DNA of 64,000 nt from Haloechinothrix halophila YIM 93223. Lineage in GTDB: Bacteria > Actinomycetota > Actinomycetes > Mycobacteriales > Pseudonocardiaceae. The stretch covers positions 3,639,751 to 3,703,750 of the forward strand of contig NZ_KI632509.1 in the NCBI RefSeq assembly GCF_000504245.1, read 5' to 3'. Both the position numbers and the translations under genes were made by a program. The stretch's first letter is position 1, and each line of letters opens with the position of its first letter. Positions 43,726 to 52,777 of the stretch are shown here, in pieces. The notes under the pieces are model-generated. The model ran no database searches, had not been told where the DNA came from, and saw only the letters and a list, made by a program, of their open reading frames with translations.

Positions 43726-45873
43726 ATGAGTACTGGTACAAGCGCAGTGGGTCGCCGTCGTTTCATCACGTTCCTCGTCGCCGCGCCCACGCTGACCATC
43801 GCGGCCCGCCTCGGCATCGACGTCACCGCTGACGCCCCCGCCATGGCAGCGGGCCGCCCCACCACGACGAGCAGCGAACCCACCACGGAGGCCGACCTCG
43901 GCACCACGTACGTCCTGCGGGTGACCAGCGATAACCGGATCATCTTCGAATCCCCCAAGGCCGACGTCGGCCAGGGCATCAGCACCGCGCTGGCGATGCT
44001 GATCGCCGAGGACCTGGACGCGCGGCTCACCGACGTGCACTCCGAACTCGCCGACGCCGACAACCTGCCCGGCCAGTCCGTCGGCGGGTCCCGCTCGATC
44101 CGCGACGCCTACGACCCGGTCAGGGAGATGGCGGCGCAGGCCCGCGCCCGGCTGGTCACGGCGGCCGCGCGCCGCTGGGGAGTCGCCGCCGACACACTCA
44201 CCACCCGCGACACCGCCGTGCACGCCCCGGACGGCAGGAGCGAGACCTACGGCGCGCTCGCCGCCGACGCCGCGAGCGTCACCAGCCCCGATGTCGCCAC
44301 CACCCCGAAACCGATCAGCGAGCACACCATCATCGGCACCCCGGCCTCGCAGCAGGAAGGCCGCGCGATCGTCACCGGCGCGATGCGATTCAGCCTGGAC
44401 GTCGCGGTGGACGGTGCGCTGCCCACCGTCGTCGCCCGGCCGCCGACCATCTACGGCACGGTCGAGTCCGTCGACGCATCCGACACGGAGGCGATGTCCG
44501 GCGTGGTCGCGGTGACCACCATTCCCACCGGCGTCGCCGTCACCGCACGTACCTTCCACGAGGCACAGCGTGGGCGTGAGGCGCTGCGGGTGACCTGGGG
44601 TCCTGGCCCGGTCGACGATGTTTCGGACAGCACCGTCAACGAACGGCTGGCACAAGCCATCCCGCCGTTCGCCGACCCGCCGCTACTGTCGGACCACGTC
44701 GATGGCCGGTTCGAGTTCGCCTTCGTCAACCACGCCCCGATGGAGACCAACGCTGCCACCGCCGACGTCCGGCCGAACTCCGCCGTCGTCTGGTCGTCCA
44801 CCAAGGTGCCCAACGGCACCAGGCGCCAGGTCGCCGAGGCGATCGGGCTGCCGGAGGACGCCGTGACGGTCCACGTCACGCGCGGCGGCGGCTCGTTCGG
44901 CCGCCGATTGAGCTCGGAAGCGCAAATCGAGGCCGCACTGGTGTCACAGGCGCTGGGCAGGCCCGTCAAGGTGATGTGGACCCGCGACGACGACACCCAG
45001 CACGGCAGAATGCGCCCGGCGAGCATGCACCGGATGCGCATCACCTACCTCGCGGGCGAGATGGTAAGCTTCGAGAACCTCAGCTCCGCGGTGCAACTGG
45101 ACTTCGGGCTGAGCCCGGTCATCATCGGCATCGACCCCGGTGCGCTGGGCTACCCCTCGATCGGCTCCGCGTTCTTCGCACTCACCCAGCACACGCCGTA
45201 CGCGCTGGGCACGGAGACCAAGGAGCTGAACGAGGTGCCCTTCGAGTTCCCCACCGCGACCTGGCGTTCGGTGTACTCCGGGCACAACCGGGCCGCCGAG
45301 GAGCTGATGATGGACCGGCTGGCGAGCAAGCTGGGCAAAGACCCGCTCGGGTTGCGGATTGCGCTGGCCAACGACCAGCCGGCCAAAGCGCTGCTGCGAC
45401 GCCTGCGCTCCGAAAGCGCGTGGGGCACCGCCCTGCCCGCGGGCTGGGCGCAGGGCATCGGCTACCACGAGGAGTACGACGGCAGGGCGGGCTGCGTCGT
45501 GACGATCGACGCGACCGATCCCGCCGCTCCCCGGGTCACGTCCGCGCTGGTGGCGGCGGACATGGGCATCCCGGTCAACCCGATGGGTCTGGAAGCGCAG
45601 TTCATGGGCAGCGTCATGGACGGCATCGCGAGCATCCTGCGTGCGGGCAACCACATCGACTCGGGGAGTGTGCGGGAGTCCAGCTTCGCCGACTTCCTGT
45701 GGCCTCGGCAGCGGCACGCGCCGACGAACTTCCGGCTCGTGCTCATGCCGACGACCGGGACGAGCATCGCCGGTGCGGGCGAGATCGCGATTCCCGCTGC
45801 AGCTGCCGCCGTGGCGAGCGCCTACGGACGCGCGACCGGCACTCAGCCGTGGCGGTTCCCGCTCAATTTCTAG
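43726..45873 (+). CDS. Isoquinoline 1-oxidoreductase-type molybdopterin large subunit, copy 2
   Basis: ATG 43726 follows a strong GGAGG and gives 715 residues. It is a full-length paralogue of the gene before it, with matching blocks along its length: RRRFITFLVAAPTLTIA (twin-arginine signal), [52 protein letters not shown] and GAGEIAIP with Glu686. Divergence is substantial at many other positions, so duplication is not recent. The operon has only one small subunit, so both large subunits either share IorA or form a heteromer. A strong hairpin terminator follows 57 bp after the stop. Confidence 0.93.
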   Translation: MSTGTSAVGRRRFITFLVAAPTLTIAARLGIDVTADAPAMAAGRPTTTSSEPTTEADLGTTYVLRVTSDNRIIFESPKADVGQGISTALAMLIAEDLDARLTDVHSELADADNLPGQSVGGSRSIRDAYDPVREMAAQARARLVTAAARRWGVAADTLTTRDTAVHAPDGRSETYGALAADAASVTSPDVATTPKPISEHTIIGTPASQQEGRAIVTGAMRFSLDVAVDGALPTVVARPPTIYGTVESVDASDTEAMSGVVAVTTIPTGVAVTARTFHEAQRGREALRVTWGPGPVDDVSDSTVNERLAQAIPPFADPPLLSDHVDGRFEFAFVNHAPMETNAATADVRPNSAVVWSSTKVPNGTRRQVAEAIGLPEDAVTVHVTRGGGSFGRRLSSEAQIEAALVSQALGRPVKVMWTRDDDTQHGRMRPASMHRMRITYLAGEMVSFENLSSAVQLDFGLSPVIIGIDPGALGYPSIGSAFFALTQHTPYALGTETKELNEVPFEFPTATWRSVYSGHNRAAEELMMDRLASKLGKDPLGLRIALANDQPAKALLRRLRSESAWGTALPAGWAQGIGYHEEYDGRAGCVVTIDATDPAAPRVTSALVAADMGIPVNPMGLEAQFMGSVMDGIASILRAGNHIDSGSVRESSFADFLWPRQRHAPTNFRLVLMPTTGTSIAGAGEIAIPAAAAAVASAYGRATGTQPWRFPLNF

Positions 45874-45930
45874 GGGATCGGCCTCGGAGGGCGCGGGACG
45901 GCTGGAGTCCGGTCTCCGCCACGCCAGATC

Positions 45931-45964
45931 GGGTCGGGGGCGTCAGCGACGACGCCCCCGACCC
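45931..45964 (+). terminator. Hairpin terminator after the ior operon
   Basis: Perfect 14-bp arms, GGGTCGGGGGCGTC (45931-45944) and GACGCCCCCGACCC (45951-45964), flank a 6-bp loop. It is 57 bp after the second large-subunit stop and has no T-run. It also overlaps the 3' end of a possible small minus-strand gene. Confidence 0.8.
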
Positions 45965-46110
45965 GGCACCTGAACAACCGCGTCCGTACCGCCCTGCCTG
46001 GCGTGCTCGCGTCGACGTAGCTCACCGAGCCAGCAGGCGAGTAGCCACCACACGGTGCCGACTACGGTCGCCGCGAGTGGGGCCAGCGCGAGGGTCTCGG
46101 ACACGGACAT
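45943..46110 (-). CDS. Possible 55-residue single-pass membrane protein
   Basis: An open frame from ATG 46110 encodes 55 residues. Residues 7-28 are a convincing transmembrane helix (LALAPLAATVVGTVWWLLAC), followed by a basic tail LGELRRREHARQGG. This looks like a real small membrane protein rather than a shadow, since both flanking genes are on the plus strand and do not overlap it. The ribosome-binding site is weak (GGGGC). The stop falls inside the ior terminator hairpin. No family is recognised. Confidence 0.4.
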   Translation of the reverse strand: MSVSETLALAPLAATVVGTVWWLLACWLGELRRREHARQGGTDAVVQVPGRGRRR

Positions 46111-46207
46111 GCCCCGAGAATGCCCCGGGACGACCGAGAAAACTTCCGGATTAACCCGTAACTCGCTACGTATCTACTCGTTGTCCTTTCTGGAGTTAGT
46201 CTGCCCG

Positions 46208-46225
46208 ATAGGCCATTTGGCCTAT
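46208..46225 (+). promoter_or_regulatory. 18-bp palindrome upstream of the LuxR ATPase regulator
   Basis: The perfect palindrome ATAGGCCATTTGGCCTAT ends 37 bp before the ATG of the regulator gene. That position overlaps the expected core promoter, so it is a good candidate operator, possibly for autoregulation. The remainder of the 390-bp spacer from 45874 holds the ior terminator and the possible small membrane protein gene. Confidence 0.55.
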
Positions 46226-46262
46226 TGACCTGGTCAGATTCGCGGCTTAACTTTTCGGCACC

Positions 46263-48632
46263 ATGGTGCGAAGGATCCCCGACCCGCGACCGCGGTCTTC
46301 GTCTCTTCCCGTCGAAGCTGCCAGCTTCGTCGGGCGGCGCCATGAACTCGCCAAGATCCGCACCATGCTGGGCAACAATCGGCCGGTGACGCTGCTCGGC
46401 GTCGGCGGCGTCGGCAAGACGCGGCTGGCACTGCGCGCAGCCCACGACCTGCACCGGGCGTTCCATGACGGTGTCTATGTCGTCGACCTCGCTGGGCTGT
46501 CGGACACCAGGCTGCTCGCACAGACCGCCGTCGCCGCGCTCGACCTGCGCGACGACTCCCCGCTGCAGCCGACCGAGCGACTGGTCGAACAGCTGGCCGA
46601 TCGGCAGCTGCTGATCGTGCTGGACAACTGCGAGCACCTGATCGACGACTGCGCCGCGCTCGTCGACGCCATCCTCAGTAGCTGCCCCGACGTCAGGGTG
46701 CTGGCGACCAGCCGCACCGCGTTGCAGATTGAGGCGGAGTGCACGCTGCCGGTGCCCCCACTGTCCGTGCCAGCGGACGATCTCTCGCCCGAGGCGCTGC
46801 TGGCATCGGACGCCGTGCAGCTGTTCACCGCCCGCGCGACGGCCTGCTACCCCGACTTCGAGTTGACCGAGGGCAACGCCGCCGTCGTCGCCGAGCTGTG
46901 CCGCCGTCTGGACGGTATCCCGCTCGCGCTAGAACTCGCCGCGGTGCGCATCCGCTCGCTGTCGGTAGCGCAGATCCTGGACGGCCTGTCCGACAGGTAC
47001 CGGCTGCTCACCCAGGGCAGCAGGACCGCGCTGCCCCGGCAGCGCACGCTGCGCTCGCTGATGGATTGGAGCTATGACCTGCTCACCGAGGACGCCCAGC
47101 TGATGTGGGCGCGGATCTCGGTGTTCGCCGGCAGCTTCGAGCTGGACGCGGCTGAAGGCATCTGCACGGACGATGCGCTGCCGCGCGAGGACGTTCTCTA
47201 CCTGCTCGCCGAACTGGTCGACAAGTCGGTGCTGCTGCGCGACGAGCGGGACGGGCAGGCGCGCTACCAACTGCTGGAGACGATCAAGGAGTACGGCCTG
47301 AACCGGCTGCGTACCGCCGGTGAGCTGGCCACACTGCGGCGGCGGCACCGGGACTGGTACGCCGGGCTCACCGCGAAGTCGCTCGCCCAGCTGGAAGACG
47401 GTGAGCAGGTCGAGGCCTACCACCGGCTACGCGCTGAGCAGGCCAACCTGCGCGCCGCGTTCGACCTGTGCACGACATCGGCCGAGCACGCGCGTATCGG
47501 CCTGCGCATGGCCGCCGACCTGCGACATTTCTGGGTCATGTCCGGTACGTTCAGCGAGGGCAGGCGCTGGCTGCGCGAGCTGCTGGCACTAGCACCCGAT
47601 GCGCCGGAGGCCGTCGGTGCGCTCACCGCGGTCAGCAAACTCACGGTGCTGCAGGCAGACGTCGCCGAGGGACGCCGACTGCTCGCGCAAGCACGCGTGC
47701 TGGCGACGTCGACCGGTCAGGAGGCGTGGCTCGCCGAGATCACCCACAACGAGGGCATCGCCTCGCTGTTCCACGGCGACCCCGCTACCGCGCTGACTCA
47801 CTTCACCGACTCCTACGACGCGCACAAGAAGGCGGGCAACGACTTCGGAATCATGTTCGCGCTGATCCAGTCGGCCGCTGCCCGCTCGCTGCTCGGCGAG
47901 ACCAGCTATGCGCTGGAGCTGTGCGAGGAATGTCTTGAGATCAGCGAGCGACACGGCGACCGCTGGTGCGCCGCACTGGCCATGTGGACGCAAGCGCTGC
48001 TGCGGTGGCACTGGAACGAGGCGGAACGCGCCGAGGCGCTGGCGGCCGAGACGCTGGCCATCAAGGAGGCATTCGACGACCGGCTCGGCATGGCCATGGC
48101 GATGGAGCTGATCGCCTGGGTCACCGAGAAGCGCGGTCAGCACGCCCGCGCGGCCACGCTGCTCGGCGCCGTGCAGTCCGCGATGCGCTCGGTCGGCGCG
48201 CCTTCACTGTTCAAGCACCTTGAGCGGGGCCACGCCGTATGCGAGGAACGGACCAGGGCAGCACTCGGCGAGACCTGGCAGACCCACGTCGACAAGGGTG
48301 CCGCGATGGACATCGACAGCGCGCTCTCGCTGGCGCTGCGACGCACCGCCAAACCAATCGTGGCGCACCATGCCGACCGACCGGATGACGACCTGACCAG
48401 CAGGGAGCGGGAAATCGCCCAGCTCGTCGCGCAAGGATTGTCCAACCGCGACATCGCGGCCAGCCTGGTGATCTCGCCGCGCACGGCGGAGAAGCACGTC
48501 GAGAAGATCCTGACCAAGCTGGGTCTCAGCTCCCGCACCCAGATCGGCGTCTGGTTCGCGACCGGGCACCAGGACGACCCCGCTCCCCCGCACTCCCGGT
48601 TCCACGACAGGCACCAGGCACTCGGAGCGTGA
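46263..48632 (+). CDS. Large ATP-binding LuxR-family transcriptional regulator
   Basis: The 789-residue protein starts at ATG 46263. The STAND-type NTPase domain has a P-loop GVGGVGKTR (residues 46-54), a Walker B LIVLDNCEHL near residue 120 and a sensor RVLATSRTAL. A helical TPR-like middle (about residues 360-660) has the LETIKEYGLNRL and NEGIASLFHGDPATALTHF patterns. The C-terminal LuxR helix-turn-helix runs from LTSREREIAQLVAQGL to TAEKHVEKILTKLGLSSRT, about residues 712-765. Such regulators bind ATP and an unknown inducer and activate target operons. It is adjacent to the ior operon but separated by a terminator, so its target is uncertain. Confidence 0.92.
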   Translation: MVRRIPDPRPRSSSLPVEAASFVGRRHELAKIRTMLGNNRPVTLLGVGGVGKTRLALRAAHDLHRAFHDGVYVVDLAGLSDTRLLAQTAVAALDLRDDSPLQPTERLVEQLADRQLLIVLDNCEHLIDDCAALVDAILSSCPDVRVLATSRTALQIEAECTLPVPPLSVPADDLSPEALLASDAVQLFTARATACYPDFELTEGNAAVVAELCRRLDGIPLALELAAVRIRSLSVAQILDGLSDRYRLLTQGSRTALPRQRTLRSLMDWSYDLLTEDAQLMWARISVFAGSFELDAAEGICTDDALPREDVLYLLAELVDKSVLLRDERDGQARYQLLETIKEYGLNRLRTAGELATLRRRHRDWYAGLTAKSLAQLEDGEQVEAYHRLRAEQANLRAAFDLCTTSAEHARIGLRMAADLRHFWVMSGTFSEGRRWLRELLALAPDAPEAVGALTAVSKLTVLQADVAEGRRLLAQARVLATSTGQEAWLAEITHNEGIASLFHGDPATALTHFTDSYDAHKKAGNDFGIMFALIQSAAARSLLGETSYALELCEECLEISERHGDRWCAALAMWTQALLRWHWNEAERAEALAAETLAIKEAFDDRLGMAMAMELIAWVTEKRGQHARAATLLGAVQSAMRSVGAPSLFKHLERGHAVCEERTRAALGETWQTHVDKGAAMDIDSALSLALRRTAKPIVAHHADRPDDDLTSREREIAQLVAQGLSNRDIAASLVISPRTAEKHVEKILTKLGLSSRTQIGVWFATGHQDDPAPPHSRFHDRHQALGA

Positions 48633-48649
48633 GCTGGACGTCCACCGCA

Positions 48650-48688
48650 GTGTGGCAATGAGGGTCCCCCACTCCCCCATTGCCACAC
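48650..48688. terminator. Hairpin between convergent regulator and transporter genes
   Basis: GTGTGGCAATG (48650-48660) and CATTGCCACAC (48678-48688) are perfect 11-bp complements around a 17-bp loop. It follows the LuxR regulator stop by 18 bp and lies before the convergent MFS gene end, so it can stop transcription from both sides. Confidence 0.7.
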
Positions 48689-48808
48689 GTGGGCCGCGCC
48701 GGTGGGAAGCACCACAGGGCCCGCCCGTGCGATGCGGCGAGCACATCACCGCAGAACGACGTTACGTGCGCGGAGGCGTGGCGACTACCTACGGAAGTCG
48801 TGAATCGG

Positions 48809-50212
48809 TTATCGGCACCCTGTCGGGGCGCACTCCCGCGTCGCCAGGGGCGTGTCCCAGGTCCTGCGGCGCAGCCGCACCGGCACGTCCTCCCCGCGCG
48901 ACTCAGCGGCGAACACGGCGGCGCGGGTGCGGCGGTACCAGACGGCCATCCGCCACGCCCCGATCAGCAGCATGATCACCAGCGCGGACAGCGCGATCCG
49001 GAAGTTGCCGTCAGAGAGCTGCAACAGCACGCCGACCAGCAGCGAGGCGATCGTGGTCGCGACGAAGCCGCCGACGTTGACGACACCGGTGGCGGTGCCG
49101 ACCCGCCACAGCGGGTTATAGTCGCGGGCGAGGGCGAAGCCGACCGTCGAGACCGGACCACCGAGCGAGAGCAACGCGAACGCCACGAACAGCACCCCGA
49201 GCGGCAGCGTGCCCTGCCAGCCGAGCACCACCGCCCACACCAGCACTGCGGTCACGAGGTAACCGATGACCAGGGGCATCCGCCGCTCCCTGTGGCTGGA
49301 GGTCACCGCGCCGAGCAGGGGGCCAGTGAGCATCGCGCCGATGACCAGGACCATCAGCACGCTGCTCGCGGTCGTTGGTGAGTACCCCTGGCCCTGCACC
49401 AGGAACGGCATGCCCCACAGCAGGCCAAGGGTGGTGGGGGCGAACATCGTGGCGAAGTGCGTCCAGAAGCCGAGCCTCGTGCCCGGCACTCGCCATGCCG
49501 CCACCACCTGCGCGCCGACCTCGCGGGCGGAGGTGTGCCGTGGCTTCTCCCGCACGCTGCCTTCCGGGACGTCACGCACCGCGAACCGCACCAGGAACAC
49601 CACCAGCGCCGTCACGATGCCCGCGCCGAGGAACGTCGGCAGCCAGCCGGGACCGGCGAGCAGCAGGGTGAGCGGGACGGTGGCGGCGAGGGCGCCGACG
49701 AACCCGAGTGCGCTGGTCAGCGTGGTGACGATGGTGTACTGCCTGATCGGGAAGTGGTTCGCGGCCAGCCGCAGGACCGAAACGAAGGTGAGCGCGTCAC
49801 CGAGGCCAAGCACACCGCGCGCGGCGAGACCGAGCCAGTACGTCTCAGCGAGGGCGAGCATCAGCTGGCCCGCCGCGAGCAGGATGAGCGCGATGGTGAG
49901 GACCCGGCGGGGGCCGTACCGATCGACCAGAATGCCGGTGGGGATCTGCATCGAGGCGTAGACGCCGATCTGCAGCACCGTGAAGGTGCTGAGCGCTGCG
50001 GCGCCGACGCCGAACCGATCAGCGGCCTCCAGCCCGGCGACGCCGAACGACGTCCGGTGGAACACCGCGAGCACGTAGACGACGGCGCCGGTGAGCCAGA
50101 CGATCCAGGAGCGCAGCGACGCGGACCGCACCGGACCAGGCTGTGTCGGGATGGACTTCGGCGAGGGCGACTGTGGCGAGGCGGACGGCGACGAGCTGGG
50201 CGACGTCGGCAC
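48809..50212 (-). CDS. Major facilitator superfamily transporter
   Basis: GTG 50212 has GGAGATCC just upstream and gives 467 residues. The first 30 residues are Ser/Pro-rich and hydrophilic. Twelve hydrophobic segments follow. The conserved MFS loop 2-3 motif appears as GILVDRYGPRRVL (near residue 93), the family's G-x-x-x-D-R-x-G-R-R-like element. A central hydrophilic loop (about residues 215-240) is basic. The substrate is not predictable; drug or organic-acid export is possible. It is convergent with the LuxR regulator gene. Confidence 0.85.
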   Translation of the reverse strand: MPTSPSSSPSASPQSPSPKSIPTQPGPVRSASLRSWIVWLTGAVVYVLAVFHRTSFGVAGLEAADRFGVGAAALSTFTVLQIGVYASMQIPTGILVDRYGPRRVLTIALILLAAGQLMLALAETYWLGLAARGVLGLGDALTFVSVLRLAANHFPIRQYTIVTTLTSALGFVGALAATVPLTLLLAGPGWLPTFLGAGIVTALVVFLVRFAVRDVPEGSVREKPRHTSAREVGAQVVAAWRVPGTRLGFWTHFATMFAPTTLGLLWGMPFLVQGQGYSPTTASSVLMVLVIGAMLTGPLLGAVTSSHRERRMPLVIGYLVTAVLVWAVVLGWQGTLPLGVLFVAFALLSLGGPVSTVGFALARDYNPLWRVGTATGVVNVGGFVATTIASLLVGVLLQLSDGNFRIALSALVIMLLIGAWRMAVWYRRTRAAVFAAESRGEDVPVRLRRRTWDTPLATRECAPTGCR

Positions 50213-50373
50213 GGATCTCCTTCACGGGGCGGCGGGCGAACACGAACTCACGGCGCGGCCGGAGGCAGAGCGCAGAACGGTACCCCCGTACCACTACGTA
50301 TATCGCCCCGTGACCTCGAATCCATACCACGTCCCGCCGTGGGATCGACCACACCGTCGAGAACGTCGCACAC

Positions 50374-50415
50374 AGCGTCCTGAACGCAGGACACAGCGTC
50401 CCGAACGCAGGACAC
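50374..50415. repeat. Two tandem 21-bp repeat units (dispersed family, locus C)
   Basis: Units start at 50374 and 50395, each with the core GAACGCAGGACAC; a degenerate partial copy precedes them. They lie in the 207-bp gap between the ABC-permease gene end (50420) and the MFS start (50212), and end four bases beyond the permease stop. Confidence 0.75.
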
Positions 50416-50419
50416 GATC

Positions 50420-52777
50420 TCACTCGGTGCGGAGGTGCTGCGTGGACACAGCGGCGCGGAGCGCTGGCAGGCTCAACGCCGTCAACAGCAGCGAGAGCAC
50501 CACCGCGCCGACGAACGGCAATGCCACGACCGCCCAGCCGATGCGGATGTGCGCGGCGTCGTCCAGCAACAGCACGGCGGCAAGCAAGCCGCCGCCCACC
50601 ACCGCGAGCAGCGCCACCAACGCGAGCGGAATCGCGTTCTGCCACAGCAGCGACCGGGCCAACGCGCCGAATCCGACGCCGCTCGCCGACATCGACGACA
50701 ACGCCCGTGCGCGTTCGCGCAGGTGCTCTGCCGAGGTCACCAGCACGCCGAGCACCGCGACACCAAGGACGAACAGCAGACTCGTCGTGAGCAACGCACC
50801 GATCGAGCCGATGTCTCGGTACACCACGCCCATCATGGTGACGCCGTTCAGCGGCTCCGGCGGAGTCGTGGACAGGCCGTAGGCGCTCTGGATGTACTCC
50901 ACGAGCTCGGCCCGCGATGCGTTGTCGACCTCCTGGCGGAACACCGCGAAAGCCATCGGGCGGAGGCTGTCGATGTGCTCGAACGCCTCACCCAGCGCGC
51001 TCGGCGTCACCACCATCGAAACCTCGCTGAACCCGTGCAACGGTTCGAGTTCCGTCGTGGTGGCCGATCGTGGCACTGTCCACCGTGACGCCTGTTCATT
51101 GATCACCAGATCGTCACCGGGTCGCACTTCATACGCCGCGCGCGGGCTCAGAAAGACGTCGCCGTCCTGGCACGCGGACACGACCGTGCTGTCGAGCAAT
51201 GGGCTGCATTCCGCGATCAACACATCTGCCGGGGCTCTCTCATACTGCTCGATGAAGAAGACACTGCGGTGCATGAGGCCAGTTGTCTCGACGTCGGGAC
51301 GTTGCCGTAACGCGGTCAACGCTGGCTCGGCATCCGGCGGTGTCTCGACCACCACCTCGCGCTGCGCTTCGGGAGCATCCGGTCTGGTGTACTCATAACT
51401 ACTGACGAGTACCTGCACAGCGACACCACTAACGAGCGCGAGCGCGAGCCCGCTGAACACGCGTGCCGACGTTCCGCTGTCGAACTGCAAGCGACGGATC
51501 GCGAGCTGCCACGACGGCCCACCACGGTCGAGCCGCGTAATTGTGCGCTCCACCGCCCAGGGCAGCAGAGCAGCGAGCCCGAGCAACATCACGAGCACCC
51601 CGAGCACAACGAAAGACAGGTAGAGCGGGATATACGTGCGGCTAAGGAACATGGAAGCGAGCCACATCCCCCAGGGCCGCGCAGCCAAGATCGCCAGCCC
51701 TGCCCCGAACAGGAGCAACCGCCACCAGAGCCGCCGTCTACGCGCGGTGGCCTGCCGGACTACACCCAACGGCTCCACGATGAGTCGACGTTGCGCCACG
51801 AGAGCCGAGGTAATCGCCAGCACCGGAACCACACACACGATCAGTGCCACCAGCACCGGCGACGGCACGATGTCGGAGGCATAGGCCGAGTAACCGAAGA
51901 ACTCGAACTCCGCGACCACCGGTCGTGCCAGGAGGAACAGCACACCACCCAGCAGCAGTCCGAGCACGGCAGGCACCATGGATTCGGCGGCCGAGATGCG
52001 ACGCACACGTCGTGCGGAGGCGCCGACCAGTCGGATGGCGGCCAGTCGCCGGTCCCGTTCGGCGCCGGCGATACGCGTGCTCGCGCCGATCAGAATCAGG
52101 ATCGGGAACAGCAACGTGACGACGCCGACCACGATGATCGTGATGACGTCGATGGGCAGCGGCGCCTCGCCGTGACTTCCGCCGAAGCCGTACGCGGCTA
52201 GAACTGGTTGATACGTCCCCTTGGTCTCCTCAACACGGTGGGACAACGAGGCTTCGGCACCGACATAGAACCTCAGGTCACGCGGTTCTACCACCCCGGC
52301 TTTGCCAATGGTTCCGACTCGGTGCAGGTCGTCGAACCGCTTCCGGAGCGGCGCACCCTCCGGCGAGTCAAGCAGCTCCCCAAGTGCGGGCGACACCGCG
52401 AGTTGTCCCGGTTCGAGGTGGCCCGACAGTCCTGGCGGGACCGGAGCATTGTTCCCTGACGCGTAAACCCAGCTTCCCAGTATCCGCTCATCGCGGAAGT
52501 CAACAGCACTGCTTTGCACGTACAGCGGATCAACGCCCGGTCTCTGTGTCAGCTGCTCCGTTTGCTGCGCCTCCCGGGCCTCGTGCTGCTCGACGATGTT
52601 CACCATCGACGCCGCGCCCAGCAGCAACGCCACCGCCATCGCGACGCCGAACGCGCCGACCGCCAGCCGTAGCAACGCCGTCGCCGGGTTCCGGCTGACC
52701 CCCAGCGCCAGCCGGAACCCGAACGACACGTCGCGCCACCACTGGGTGAGCGCGTTTCCTCCCCCTGTCGGCGTCAC
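50420..52777 (-). CDS. FtsX-like ABC transporter permease
   Basis: GTG 52777 overlaps the ATPase stop (GTGA) and gives 785 residues. A first helix is near residues 37-60 (AVGAFGVAMAVALLLGAASM), followed by an extracytoplasmic domain to about residue 215. Several helices follow (VITIIVVGVVTLLFPILILI and others), then a second FtsX-like half with a similar arrangement ending in FVLGVAVLGVLVTSAEHLRE and two more helices. Two FtsX cores in one protein place it in the MacB/LolC-like group of exporters, which extract lipids, peptides or antibiotics. It forms an operon with its ATPase and a PadR regulator. Substrate unknown. Confidence 0.88.
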   Translation of the reverse strand: MTPTGGGNALTQWWRDVSFGFRLALGVSRNPATALLRLAVGAFGVAMAVALLLGAASMVNIVEQHEAREAQQTEQLTQRPGVDPLYVQSSAVDFRDERILGSWVYASGNNAPVPPGLSGHLEPGQLAVSPALGELLDSPEGAPLRKRFDDLHRVGTIGKAGVVEPRDLRFYVGAEASLSHRVEETKGTYQPVLAAYGFGGSHGEAPLPIDVITIIVVGVVTLLFPILILIGASTRIAGAERDRRLAAIRLVGASARRVRRISAAESMVPAVLGLLLGGVLFLLARPVVAEFEFFGYSAYASDIVPSPVLVALIVCVVPVLAITSALVAQRRLIVEPLGVVRQATARRRRLWWRLLLFGAGLAILAARPWGMWLASMFLSRTYIPLYLSFVVLGVLVMLLGLAALLPWAVERTITRLDRGGPSWQLAIRRLQFDSGTSARVFSGLALALVSGVAVQVLVSSYEYTRPDAPEAQREVVVETPPDAEPALTALRQRPDVETTGLMHRSVFFIEQYERAPADVLIAECSPLLDSTVVSACQDGDVFLSPRAAYEVRPGDDLVINEQASRWTVPRSATTTELEPLHGFSEVSMVVTPSALGEAFEHIDSLRPMAFAVFRQEVDNASRAELVEYIQSAYGLSTTPPEPLNGVTMMGVVYRDIGSIGALLTTSLLFVLGVAVLGVLVTSAEHLRERARALSSMSASGVGFGALARSLLWQNAIPLALVALLAVVGGGLLAAVLLLDDAAHIRIGWAVVALPFVGAVVLSLLLTALSLPALRAAVSTQHLRTE

